Below are positions 44,114 through 52,458 of a DNA stretch of 64,000 nt, piece by piece. Origin of the DNA: UBA1724 sp963621575 (GTDB taxonomy: Bacteria > Verrucomicrobiota > Lentisphaeria > Oligosphaerales > Oligosphaeraceae); NCBI GenBank assembly GCA_963621575.1, contig CAVFEH010000002.1, positions 82,127 to 146,126 on the forward strand. Direction: 5' to 3'. Within the stretch, counting starts at the first letter, position 1; every line of letters begins with the position of its first letter. A program made the translations under genes and the position numbers. The notes under the pieces are model-generated. The model ran no database searches. It had not been told where the DNA came from and was given only the letters and a program-made list of their open reading frames with translations.

Positions 44114-45948
44114 GGATTGACCGCGCATTTGTTTTTCAGCCGGATATATCGGATGAGTTCGTGGGGTTTGAGCATGAAGAGCCGTTTGGAGTCGCCTCCA
44201 TTCCGCACATACTTCATGGCCTTTGCGATGGTCTGCATGCCCATTACTTTGCCGTCAAAGCGCTTATGGAGCGCCTCGCCATTGACATAGACAGGTGACA
44301 ACCCGAAGAATGGCATGTCGAAACCAAGGATGATCCAGTCGGTTTCAAAGCGCCGTCCCTCCTCGAAATCCTTCAGGACGCGGATGGACTCGCCCTCGCC
44401 GGGGAACCACTGCTGGATCTGCTGGTTGATGGCAGTCAGCTTGCCATTGTCAAAGAGAATTTTGCCGGGCGTACTGCAATCCTTGTAGCTGATGTAGTAG
44501 GAGAAGCCAGCCTTCGCGACTGCGTCGTATTGGGGTGTGCCTGAGTTGGGAACGTAGAAGGGACTGGCGTCCTGCCATGGATAATAGCCTGGGGGGACCA
44601 TCTTTTCGCCCACGTGCCCGGCGATCTTTCTGCGGGCGGTCACCAGCAAATCCGTCAGTTTTTCAGGGGCGATCATCCCTTCTGCCTCACAGGCGACGAC
44701 AATGCCGCCGCTGGAGACCATGGGTTCCAGTTGCGGGAAGACGCCGCCCTGCGCCAACGGCACATACAACTGTTCCAGCAATTCCGGGTGGTAGTCGTAC
44801 CAAGTGGCGGGGAAGGCCAGTCCCGCGCGGTTTCCGTCCTGCCCCATGAGGTCCAGGATGCGTGGCAAAGTCGGGAGGTGCCCCAAGTCCGCCGCATAGA
44901 AAAGGAAGCAGACAGGCTGGGCATTCTCCCGGATTTTCTGAAGGAGGTATTCATCGGAATATTCGTCTTCCCATGGGGGGACGGCCTCTTCCAGCCAATC
45001 CAGCGGGAGCCTGAATTGCTTCTGGATGGAGAAACCGTGCCGTGGATCGCACCCCAGCAGATCGAAGAACATGGCGTATCGCGCGAATTCCGTCATGACG
45101 GCGTCGGTGTTGTGGGGATAGACATTCTGGCAGCCCACAATCATGGGATTGTTGCATTTCCTGGAATACTCCGCGATGGTGGGGATGAATTCCTTCCAGG
45201 AAAAAGGCTCATAGAGTGGCATCAGGTCTTCCCGAAGCAGGTACGCAGTCCAGCGGACAATGAAATTGCCGTCACCAAAGGCTATGCCCTTGGGAAGAGT
45301 CGCATACTGCTTTGCCAAAGCCGACGTGACGACACCGTATTCACCGCCTTTGACGACTTCCGTGACGGGCAGCGCGGAATTCTCCAAATCGCAGCAGTAG
45401 GTGGCCACACTCTGGATGCCCATTGCACGGTATTCCGCCTCATGGTCGATGAAGTCCTTCCTGCAGATGCCAAGGCAGCCACGCCTGTTGAGGTCGTAGT
45501 AGAAATAGGGCGTCAGGAAGGGTTCCCCCTCACCCAGTTCCGTGGTCACTTCGGGGGCATCGGGAACAACGCCCGCCTCGGCGGGCACGGGCTGCTTGAA
45601 GTAGGCGAAGACCTCTTTGTAGAAATCCAGAAGTTGGCTGGATTTCCTGCAGGAGACCACTTTGCCGCCCCACGCCAGGATTTCCCGGCGGAATTGCATG
45701 CCGGGCAAGTCCGTCAGAGAGACGAAGAGGATTCTTTCGTAGAAATTCGCCAGGTAGAAGAAGGACTCGTTGTGCATGTGCCCCGTGAAGGGGAGCATCT
45801 TCCCGCCCCAACTCAAGGGACGGGTGCAGATGTATGTCTCAAAATCAATGCCGACCCGCTTGGCAAGAGCGGCCAACGTCGGGATGACGGGAATCGCCGC
45901 ATGGCAGGAGTCGTCACTGAAAAACAATAAAAGCGCTTTCTTTTTCAT
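44110..45948 (-). CDS. Unrecognised 612-residue protein of the carbohydrate locus
   Basis: I do not recognise a family. The N-terminus (MKKKALLLFFSDDSCHAAIP) has no clear signal peptide. The sequence is rich in aromatic residues and cysteines, with segments KGGEYGVVTSALAKQYATLP, PMIVGCQNVYPHNTDAV and PVCFLFYAADLGHLPTLP, and a later GYYPWQDASPFYVPNSGTP, suggesting an alpha/beta enzyme with a large active-site cleft. It lies between a GH42-like hydrolase (20-bp gap) and the HEAT/GH2 protein (4-bp overlap), which ties it to the same glycan. The start ATG 45948 is preferred over 46005. Possibly a new glycan-active enzyme family; function unknown. Confidence 0.7.
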   Translation of the reverse strand: MKKKALLLFFSDDSCHAAIPVIPTLAALAKRVGIDFETYICTRPLSWGGKMLPFTGHMHNESFFYLANFYERILFVSLTDLPGMQFRREILAWGGKVVSCRKSSQLLDFYKEVFAYFKQPVPAEAGVVPDAPEVTTELGEGEPFLTPYFYYDLNRRGCLGICRKDFIDHEAEYRAMGIQSVATYCCDLENSALPVTEVVKGGEYGVVTSALAKQYATLPKGIAFGDGNFIVRWTAYLLREDLMPLYEPFSWKEFIPTIAEYSRKCNNPMIVGCQNVYPHNTDAVMTEFARYAMFFDLLGCDPRHGFSIQKQFRLPLDWLEEAVPPWEDEYSDEYLLQKIRENAQPVCFLFYAADLGHLPTLPRILDLMGQDGNRAGLAFPATWYDYHPELLEQLYVPLAQGGVFPQLEPMVSSGGIVVACEAEGMIAPEKLTDLLVTARRKIAGHVGEKMVPPGYYPWQDASPFYVPNSGTPQYDAVAKAGFSYYISYKDCSTPGKILFDNGKLTAINQQIQQWFPGEGESIRVLKDFEEGRRFETDWIILGFDMPFFGLSPVYVNGEALHKRFDGKVMGMQTIAKAMKYVRNGGDSKRLFMLKPHELIRYIRLKNKCAVNP

Positions 45949-45967
45949 GGGACACTTGTGGTTTAAG

Positions 45968-48526
45968 CTATTCCACGTGGATGGAGGCATGGCTGGTGAC
46001 GCCATTGCCCAGATTCATGACCTGGAGGTCCCAGGTGCCGGGAAGGTCATTGACAGCGGGATTGAAGGTCACGGTCAGCCGCCCATCCTTCGCCGCATAG
46101 TATCCCGTGCCTTCCGCCTGGCCCTCGGTGGAGTGCAGGATGACCTGCAGGGGAACCACGGCATCCGCGTCAACGCCATTTTCATCACAAACCCGGATTT
46201 GGACGGAGAAATCCTGTCCGCGTTTGACACTTTGCGGCGCATCCAGAAGCAACTGGTCCATGGAGTTGTCGCAGACCATAAAGAGCTTTCCCTCGCCTGG
46301 CCCCATGTCAAGCTTGATTTGGATGCGGCCATCGGCATCGACATCGTTGGAGACACGCTGGTGTTTGACTAGGTCAAAGACGCAGGCGCCTCTGCGTTCC
46401 AGGGTGATTTCACCCTGGTTGGGAAGCCCCTTCTCCATGGCGAGACCATATTGTCCGACATAGTCGCCGTAGGTCCGCTTGTCATTGATGACGAATACGT
46501 AATCTGTAGAATGGTATTGACGCATGCGCCCCACCAGATCCATGTTGGAAGTTCTGAAGGGGGTGGTGATGTAACAATCCAGAGCTTTCCGGAGTTTACG
46601 CGCGCATTCCTGGAGCCCTTTCTTGTTCCCGTCGGCCCCCTTCTGGCGCTTGTAGGCCGGGATGACGTAATCCGGCAGAATGGCGGGGCAGACTTTGTCA
46701 TCCGCCACCACGATGCCACCGTTCCTCTGGAAATCCTCGATGGCTTCCACGATGTCGTCGGTGAGGACTGAGCAGTGTGGCATGGCCAGCACCTGAAATT
46801 GATCCAGGCCATTTTTGCGGATGGTCTCATCATAGACGACTTGTGGCTGATACCCCGCCCACTGCAGAAGCAGATGCATGTCGGCCTCCCAGGAATCGCT
46901 CCAGCCCCAGGTGCCTGCACCGTCATAGATTTGCGAGGCAAAGCTCTCCAGCATGGCCACCCGCGCGGGGGCGTCGGGGATCTGCAGCAGCGATGCGCCC
47001 AGGGGCTTCACCACGGAATGGATAAGCTTCTTCAGACGATGCTGCGACTCTTCATTGGTGTATTCGTAGCCATATTTCTGTTCGGGAGCTTTTCCCGTGA
47101 GAGTATTCCAGCCGTGATACATAATCCCCTGCACAGGACGGGAAATCATGGACCAGAAGGCAATCTCCAGATTGTCCGGCGGGATGGTGACGAATTTCGC
47201 CGTGGGGATTCGCTTTTCCCACTCGTTGCGTTTGGATTCGTCTTTGGGCAACTTCTCCACGGGAGCTATGCGGTAACGATAGCAGATGACCTGGGTCATG
47301 GTCATGACCTTCTGGTGGGGATTCCCCTCCGCCATGGCAAAGATTTCATCCGTGGCCTCGCCGATTTTCAAGGGATCGGGATGCGCATAGGTCCACTGGG
47401 AGATGACATCCACGTCGCCGCCGCTGCCCCAAACAGACGGCGTGCGAACCGCTGGGTCGAAGAAGGTCCAGAAGTCTTCCCTTCCGGAGGTCTTGAGGCC
47501 CCGCACCATGGTTGAATGCAGGTCGTTCCAGCCATCGCCCTTCTTCCACCACCAGGAGTAGAATTTCAGGATGGGATCCTCTTTGGAAACCACGTGGTTG
47601 GCGGGAAATCCGGGAACCACCTTGTAATCCACGCCATTCTTCTGATTGACCACATCGGGAATTTTTGCCCCCGTCGCCTTCTCCGCCACTGCGACATTTT
47701 CGGGACGGAAAGAGATGGCTGAGTTGTCACGCACTTCGGAATGGATCAGCGCCGCATCCATGGTGGGGAAATTCCCAAATTGCAGTGCGATGGATTCTCC
47801 GACTTTCTCCACGAAATTTCCGAAATCCGGCATGGTGACATCCGCATTTGCCTTGGGGATGGGTTTCCCCGCACGGTCAAGACGGGCGTATCGCGGGTCG
47901 TCCGCCAGTTTTCGGCATAGCCAGGGTCCCGCGGTGATCCAGGCAATCGTATGGAGTCCCATGCGGGCGCGGTCATTGATGAAATTGCTCTCGATTTCGT
48001 AGCGGGTATTCTTGTCCGGTGTTGCAGGTGTGTCATCGGTGAAATTCGGTCCATGAGAGCCCAGATGAACCAAATCGTGGGTAAAACCGATGTCTTTCAG
48101 GCACTGCAAATCAGTGTCCTCCTGCCACATGACAACGGGCATGAACGGGACGTCCCGGGGCATCAGATCGTAGGTGGACTGGCACGCGATTTGGAAGGGG
48201 GCGCCATCCAGTTGGCATTGAAGCGAATAGGTGTTGACATAACGGCCGGGTTTCAGGGATACGTCCACGGAATCCTCCATAACCAAAGGCTTCATATTTT
48301 CCAGGGAATCCAGCTGCCAGGACTCCAATTCCACGCCGTCCTTAAAAAAATGAAGGTCGGTCATGGGCAGGTTGCTGGTGTTGACAAAACGCACGCGGAT
48401 ATTCGGGTGTTTGTCAAAACGCGCAAATACGCTCTTGCCAGGCATGATTCTGAAAACCGCCTGGACTTGCGCGGCGGAAAGAAGTGCGCAGCAGCAGACA
48501 AAAAGGAGGACGAGGACTTTTTTCAT
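45968..48526 (-). CDS. Secreted glycoside-hydrolase-like protein (GH42-like architecture)
   Basis: The 852-residue protein has a signal peptide (MKKVLVLLFVCCCALLSAAQ) and an N-terminal beta domain. A TIM-barrel-like region of about 350 residues has segments LKDIGFTHDLVHLGSHGP and DAALIHSEVRDNSA (a candidate acid/base Glu), then DVISQWTYAHPDP. A class-I-glutamine-amidotransferase-like domain (LDQFQVLAMPHCSVLTDD and FQRNGGIVVADDK) follows, as in GH42 beta-galactosidases. The C-terminal 100 residues are beta-rich. The overall layout suggests beta-galactosidase- or beta-glucosidase-like activity on a plant or host glycan, but the family is not certain. It follows the prepilin-like gene and a terminator. 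Confidence 0.75.
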   Translation of the reverse strand: MKKVLVLLFVCCCALLSAAQVQAVFRIMPGKSVFARFDKHPNIRVRFVNTSNLPMTDLHFFKDGVELESWQLDSLENMKPLVMEDSVDVSLKPGRYVNTYSLQCQLDGAPFQIACQSTYDLMPRDVPFMPVVMWQEDTDLQCLKDIGFTHDLVHLGSHGPNFTDDTPATPDKNTRYEIESNFINDRARMGLHTIAWITAGPWLCRKLADDPRYARLDRAGKPIPKANADVTMPDFGNFVEKVGESIALQFGNFPTMDAALIHSEVRDNSAISFRPENVAVAEKATGAKIPDVVNQKNGVDYKVVPGFPANHVVSKEDPILKFYSWWWKKGDGWNDLHSTMVRGLKTSGREDFWTFFDPAVRTPSVWGSGGDVDVISQWTYAHPDPLKIGEATDEIFAMAEGNPHQKVMTMTQVICYRYRIAPVEKLPKDESKRNEWEKRIPTAKFVTIPPDNLEIAFWSMISRPVQGIMYHGWNTLTGKAPEQKYGYEYTNEESQHRLKKLIHSVVKPLGASLLQIPDAPARVAMLESFASQIYDGAGTWGWSDSWEADMHLLLQWAGYQPQVVYDETIRKNGLDQFQVLAMPHCSVLTDDIVEAIEDFQRNGGIVVADDKVCPAILPDYVIPAYKRQKGADGNKKGLQECARKLRKALDCYITTPFRTSNMDLVGRMRQYHSTDYVFVINDKRTYGDYVGQYGLAMEKGLPNQGEITLERRGACVFDLVKHQRVSNDVDADGRIQIKLDMGPGEGKLFMVCDNSMDQLLLDAPQSVKRGQDFSVQIRVCDENGVDADAVVPLQVILHSTEGQAEGTGYYAAKDGRLTVTFNPAVNDLPGTWDLQVMNLGNGVTSHASIHVE

Positions 48527-48554
48527 TTGGATTCACTGGTGTCTGAACATAAAA

Positions 48555-48589
48555 GAATCCGGAAGACTTGCAGCATGTCCTCCGGATTC
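48555..48589 (-). terminator. Terminator between the prepilin-like gene and the GH-like gene
   Basis: GAATCCGGA and TCCGGATTC form a perfect 9-bp stem (48555-48563 / 48581-48589). On the minus strand it is followed by the T-rich CTTTTATG, about 48 bp after the prepilin-like stop codon. Read-through would reach the GH-like gene starting at 48526. Confidence 0.65.
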
Positions 48590-48636
48590 GGTTGCTCCGA
48601 TTTATCCAAACGGTGTTGGCTATCCGAAGTCAGGCA

Positions 48637-49494
48637 TTATTTGTCGCCGCCCTGGTCTGCAGTGCAATCAGAACCGGAGTACCAGACGTATTCCTTTTCC
48701 GCGTAGGAGGTTCCGACGTAGTTGTCGAATTTTGCACGGGGAATGGGCTCCACGTGACCGTCCGCGAAGGAGGAATTCAGGGCACGGGAGTGACGGCAGT
48801 AGAGATCCACGCGGGAGGGAGCGGCAATCCACTGTGCGAGGGTGACAATCGGAGCCTTGGCATAGACGGCCTCGAGACCGCCGTAGCCATCGAAGACGCT
48901 AATGAAGAGGCCAGGGTTCTTGAGAGAGCTGATGCGCTTCCAGTTGGCACTCTTGTAGCGATAATATGGGGCGTTCTTGATGGCGGAGGAGGACTCAAGG
49001 TTCTTGTAAATGAATTTGCAGTACCCAAAGCCAATGGAGACCTGATAGCCGATGTTGCCGGTCACACGGTGGTCGGTGGGGCAGGAGGGGCAGTCCAGAA
49101 TTTTGTGCCAGGAGTTGTTACCGCTTTCGGTGCCGACCTTGTCGTTTGCCGCGGCTGGGTCCTTGGCAGTCCAGTCGCCCCAGTTCATGGGAGCGTCGGG
49201 AATCAGGGGATTCATTGTGAACCAGGCATAGCTGTCCGTGCGATTGGTCATACGTGTGAACTCGCCTGCATCGCCTGGAGCGAAATTGATCGGCGGCATG
49301 TAGTCGTCGGAGTCGTTGGCGTAGAGGATATTGCCCAATTGAATCTGCTTCAGGTTATTGACGCAGGAAATGGCACGGGCCTTCTCGCGGGCCTTGGAGA
49401 GCGCGGGCAGAAGCATGGCCGCCAGGATGGCGATTATGGCAATTACCACCAGCAGTTCAATCAGGGTAAAGTTCTTGTAGTTGCGGAATTGCAT
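48637..49494 (-). CDS. Prepilin-type N-terminal methylation protein with H-x9-DG C-terminus
   Basis: The N-terminus FTLIELLVVIAIIAILAAML is the class III prepilin/pseudopilin signature (cleavage before Phe at about residue 9, Glu+5 present). The pilin helix is followed by SKAREKARAISCVNNLKQIQ. The 285-residue protein ends with H-x9-DG in HSRALNSSFADGH. This combination marks the very abundant prepilin-like proteins of Lentisphaerota and other PVC bacteria, whose roles are largely unknown. Here it lies within a glycan locus between the ROK kinase and the GH-like gene, which suggests a part in surface attachment to, or uptake of, the substrate. Confidence 0.9.
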   Translation of the reverse strand: MQFRNYKNFTLIELLVVIAIIAILAAMLLPALSKAREKARAISCVNNLKQIQLGNILYANDSDDYMPPINFAPGDAGEFTRMTNRTDSYAWFTMNPLIPDAPMNWGDWTAKDPAAANDKVGTESGNNSWHKILDCPSCPTDHRVTGNIGYQVSIGFGYCKFIYKNLESSSAIKNAPYYRYKSANWKRISSLKNPGLFISVFDGYGGLEAVYAKAPIVTLAQWIAAPSRVDLYCRHSRALNSSFADGHVEPIPRAKFDNYVGTSYAEKEYVWYSGSDCTADQGGDK

Positions 49495-49541
49495 CTTCTT
49501 CTCCTGTTTGGTTGAGGATTTTCAGATTGGAACACAAAAAA

Positions 49542-50366
49542 TCAAGGATTTGGAGTCAAAGACAAAACATCAAAGAGCGCGGCGGCCGCGACAAGGGGCG
49601 AATCGCCCGCCAGGTCGCCGATTTCAAGTGGAAGGTCTTTCAGGGGTTCGGAAAAGAGATGGAAGGACTTGGCGATTTGGCCGCCGAGGATCACGCATTG
49701 AAGCGACAGTTCGTCAATCCATGCCCGAAGGACTTCGGCCAATTCCCTGCCTACGTCTTGCCAGACTTGCAACGCGCGGGCATCCCCGGATTCCGCCAAG
49801 GCCGCAATCTCCTTGACGCTGCCGGCGCCGGGATAGCGCGCCCGGATGCCGCGGGCGGATATGCGGTCCTCAACGACAACGCCACGGAAAGGACGACGCC
49901 AGAGTGCGTGCTCCGCCACAGGGCGAAGCTCTTCGTTCAAAAGGGGCTTGCGATCGATTGCGACGACGGAGCCTATGCCGGTTCCCAAAGTGATGGCGCC
50001 AACACGCTGAAAGCGCCGCGCGCTTCCCCTGAGGATTTCCCCCATGAGGAACGCCGTGGCATCCTGGATGAACCGGATGTCCGTCCGATGGAGCAACTCC
50101 GGAAGAAACTTCCCGCAGATTGCGCCGAACTTGTCCGTCATGGCGCTCTTGCCAGTGCGCATGTCGAAGGGGCCCGGCATGGCAATGCCTATGCCGTCAA
50201 CCCTTCCGGCATAGCCGATGACTTTCTGGAACGCGGCGACAATCTCCTCCTGACTTCCCGCCGAGCAACTTGGCGTCTGCGGGAAACGCGCCTGGATGAC
50301 ACCGTCCTTGAAAAGGGCGGATTTAATGAAAGTCCCTCCGACATCCAGTGCGAGTATGCGCATCAT
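49542..50366 (-). CDS. ROK family sugar kinase
   Basis: The 274-residue protein has the ASKHA fold of ROK kinases: the phosphate-1 loop LALDVGGTFIKSALF, then IGIAMPGPFD, DATAFLMGE with the catalytic-type Asp, and ITLGTGIGSVVAID. It lacks the HTH of ROK repressors and the usual CXCGXXGCXE zinc motif. It would phosphorylate a hexose (glucose, mannose or an N-acetyl sugar). Its ATG overlaps the stop of the upstream isomerase gene by 4 bp, implying a coupled kinase-isomerase pair. Confidence 0.88.
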   Translation of the reverse strand: MMRILALDVGGTFIKSALFKDGVIQARFPQTPSCSAGSQEEIVAAFQKVIGYAGRVDGIGIAMPGPFDMRTGKSAMTDKFGAICGKFLPELLHRTDIRFIQDATAFLMGEILRGSARRFQRVGAITLGTGIGSVVAIDRKPLLNEELRPVAEHALWRRPFRGVVVEDRISARGIRARYPGAGSVKEIAALAESGDARALQVWQDVGRELAEVLRAWIDELSLQCVILGGQIAKSFHLFSEPLKDLPLEIGDLAGDSPLVAAAALFDVLSLTPNP

Positions 50367-52153
50367 TTCAAGAGGGTCTTGGTGACTTGGACAGGGGTCT
50401 TGCCCAAGTTGATGACACCGTATTCGCCCAGGGAAGCGGGAACCACGACCATGTCCATGTATTTGGCGTGATAGCAGCAGGATGGATTCTTCTTGGAGTA
50501 AACCAAAATCTCATCCCCCTTTACCAACACCAGCACGTGGAATTTCCTGCCTTCCGTGGAATCGGATATCTCGTGGTCGAAGGAGAACCGGCGCAGGCTG
50601 AAGTAAATCAGGTCGTGTTCCCCCACAATCTCCTCCTTCCAGCCTTCGCCCTCACGCACCACTTTCGGGGCGGGGCGAAGCACGCCGTCAATCTTGCTGC
50701 GGCGACGCTCGGTCACCAGCACGTTCTTGCCGTGGACGGAGTGGATCGGGCGGGGATTGCCGTCCAGATCCTTCCGCAGGTAGTCGTAGAGCTTGAAGGT
50801 ATAGCTGCCGATGGTGTAGCTGCCAATCTCCAGAACTACCTGGTTGCGGCCGGATGCATGGATGGTGCCGCCAGGCAGGAGGAACTGGTCGCCTTCGGTG
50901 CTGGGGAAACTGTTGACATACTTGTCATGGTCAAAGGGGATGTGCTCCTTTTCCGCCTTGTCGATGCAGCGGTAGAATTCATCCACATCGCAGTCATCCT
51001 GGAGGCCCAGGTAGGTCTTGCTGCCTGCGGTCTTGACGCAGTAGTAGCTCTCGTCCTGCTGGAAGGGCTCGCCGAAGTGCTCGTTGTTGTACGCCTTGGG
51101 AGGATGAACCTGGATGGACATGTTGCCGGATCCTCCGTAAGTGTCATCGTAGTTGAAGCGGATAGGGAAGACCCTCTGGAAACGCTCGACGCTCTCCTTT
51201 CCCATCAGGTCGACGGCATTCGCCTTGAAGAAAGTGGAGAAGGGAATGTTGAAGGTGATCTGGCCAATGCGGATCTGCAGGCTGACTTCGTTGGGAATCA
51301 TGTCGAATACCCAGGCGCAGTTCTTCATGTCCGCAGGGAGTCTTCTGAGATTCTTCACGAAGGTGCCCCCCCAGACGCCCTCGATATAGACCGGTGTGGC
51401 GCGCAACGGCGACTGGAGCTGAATCTTCATGCACTGCCTGAAGGCGTCCAGGGGGATCATCTTCAGGCGGTCGTCCATGGTGGCGTCAATGTAGAACTCG
51501 ACCTGGTTGTGGTCGATGGCCTCCTGACGATGGAGCATGCAGATTTCGTAGTCATAGTAGTACATTCTGCGGAAGATGGCAGGCAGGGAGCGTTTTGCGC
51601 TGTCGCCCAAGTTGTGAATCCGGTGTTCGCGGATTCGCAAGACTGTCTCCAAGGGAGTGACGTCCATAAACGCGGCAAGATCCCCGGGGCGCTTGAAAAG
51701 CGTGGCTCCGCAACCGTAGACCACCACCAGGCGGTGCTTGCCGCTCTCATCGTCAATGCGCTTGCGCAGTGCCGCCGCCCTCTCGGCATCAAAAAGGCTC
51801 TCGATTGTGCGGAAAATGGATTTTCCAAAGAGGGAAATCGGGTCAATGACCTTGTCTTCCGGAAGGCTCTCCGTCAACATCTCTTCCATCTCGGCAGAGC
51901 TCTTCCAGGCATCCCGCAAATCAAGAAAGGCGCAATCTGCAACTTCGTCGCGGATTCGGTCGCATAACGTGGAGAAGAACGCGCCTACATAACCATCCAA
52001 AAACAGCGCCTTGTTCGCGGGAACCGCCTGAACCAGCTTCTGCGCCACCGTCTCGTTGCCAAATAAGGCCTGACCCGAAATAACCTGCGGTATCACAGGG
52101 GTGTTGATTGCTTCAGGGTCGGTGAAACGATACGGTTTGAACATGAAACTCAT
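50363..52153 (-). CDS. Mannose-6-phosphate isomerase-like (cupin) protein
   Basis: The 596-residue protein is much longer than the 300-400 residues typical of class I phosphomannose isomerases. The C-terminal half contains cupin segments typical of these enzymes: NMSIQVHPPKAYNNEHFGE (Gln/His metal ligands), STEGDQFLLPGGTIHASGRN and VVLEIGSYTIGSYTFKLYDY. The N-terminal 250 residues (YGCGATLFKRPGDLAAFMDV) look like a nucleotide- or phosphate-binding alpha/beta domain of uncertain role. It heads the locus, facing the WYL regulator, and is coupled to the ROK kinase. Together they could feed mannose-type sugars into glycolysis. Confidence 0.82.
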   Translation of the reverse strand: MSFMFKPYRFTDPEAINTPVIPQVISGQALFGNETVAQKLVQAVPANKALFLDGYVGAFFSTLCDRIRDEVADCAFLDLRDAWKSSAEMEEMLTESLPEDKVIDPISLFGKSIFRTIESLFDAERAAALRKRIDDESGKHRLVVVYGCGATLFKRPGDLAAFMDVTPLETVLRIREHRIHNLGDSAKRSLPAIFRRMYYYDYEICMLHRQEAIDHNQVEFYIDATMDDRLKMIPLDAFRQCMKIQLQSPLRATPVYIEGVWGGTFVKNLRRLPADMKNCAWVFDMIPNEVSLQIRIGQITFNIPFSTFFKANAVDLMGKESVERFQRVFPIRFNYDDTYGGSGNMSIQVHPPKAYNNEHFGEPFQQDESYYCVKTAGSKTYLGLQDDCDVDEFYRCIDKAEKEHIPFDHDKYVNSFPSTEGDQFLLPGGTIHASGRNQVVLEIGSYTIGSYTFKLYDYLRKDLDGNPRPIHSVHGKNVLVTERRRSKIDGVLRPAPKVVREGEGWKEEIVGEHDLIYFSLRRFSFDHEISDSTEGRKFHVLVLVKGDEILVYSKKNPSCCYHAKYMDMVVVPASLGEYGVINLGKTPVQVTKTLLK

Positions 52154-52226
52154 GATGGAATCCTTCTTCGTTGATTCGTTGCACCATCCAGTTCAGCGCG
52201 TCCTGCAAATTCCGGAAGAGTGCCTT

Positions 52227-52241
52227 GGACAAATGAAAACC
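52227..52241. promoter_or_regulatory. Half-site of the candidate operator
   Basis: GGACAAATGAAAACC shares the left half GGACAAAT with the two palindromic sites but lacks the right GTCC half. It lies about 75 bp upstream of the isomerase-like ATG. Confidence 0.3.
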
Positions 52242-52286
52242 GACTGCGCCATTTTGGCCGTCATTCTAATTTTAACACTATGAATC

Positions 52287-52301
52287 GGACAAAATATGTC
52301 C
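52287..52301. promoter_or_regulatory. Candidate operator palindrome 1
   Basis: GGACAAAATATGTCC is a near-perfect palindrome (GGACA/TGTCC arms) 134 bp upstream of the isomerase-like gene. It shares the GGACAAA...GTCC frame with the second site near the WYL gene. A regulator encoded next door (WYL) is the natural candidate ligand. Confidence 0.5.
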
Positions 52302-52422
52302 TTATAATCCATTTTTTGTTTTTTTTCAAAAATCTTGATGCCCTCCCAAGTTTCACCTAGGAATCCACAGTGTTATATTATTGGGAACTCCTTAAAGATT
52401 TTTTGTTCATTGGCCAAGTATA

Positions 52423-52437
52423 GGACAAATGGCGTCC
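52423..52437. promoter_or_regulatory. Candidate operator palindrome 2
   Basis: GGACAAATGGCGTCC has GGAC/GTCC arms and the same 15-bp frame as site 1. It lies 22 bp before the WYL-regulator ATG, consistent with autoregulation. Confidence 0.5.
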
Positions 52438-52458
52438 GCATCTTAAAAGAGGGCAACA

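Larger units (their letters stand above)
52154..52458. other. Divergent intergenic region with candidate operators
   Basis: The 305-bp region between the isomerase-like gene (minus) and the WYL regulator (plus) is very AT-rich in its middle. It carries two GGACAAA-N5-GTC-type palindromes, a half-site and a TATATT at 52374-52379 that may serve the WYL gene. No gene is supported. Confidence 0.55.
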
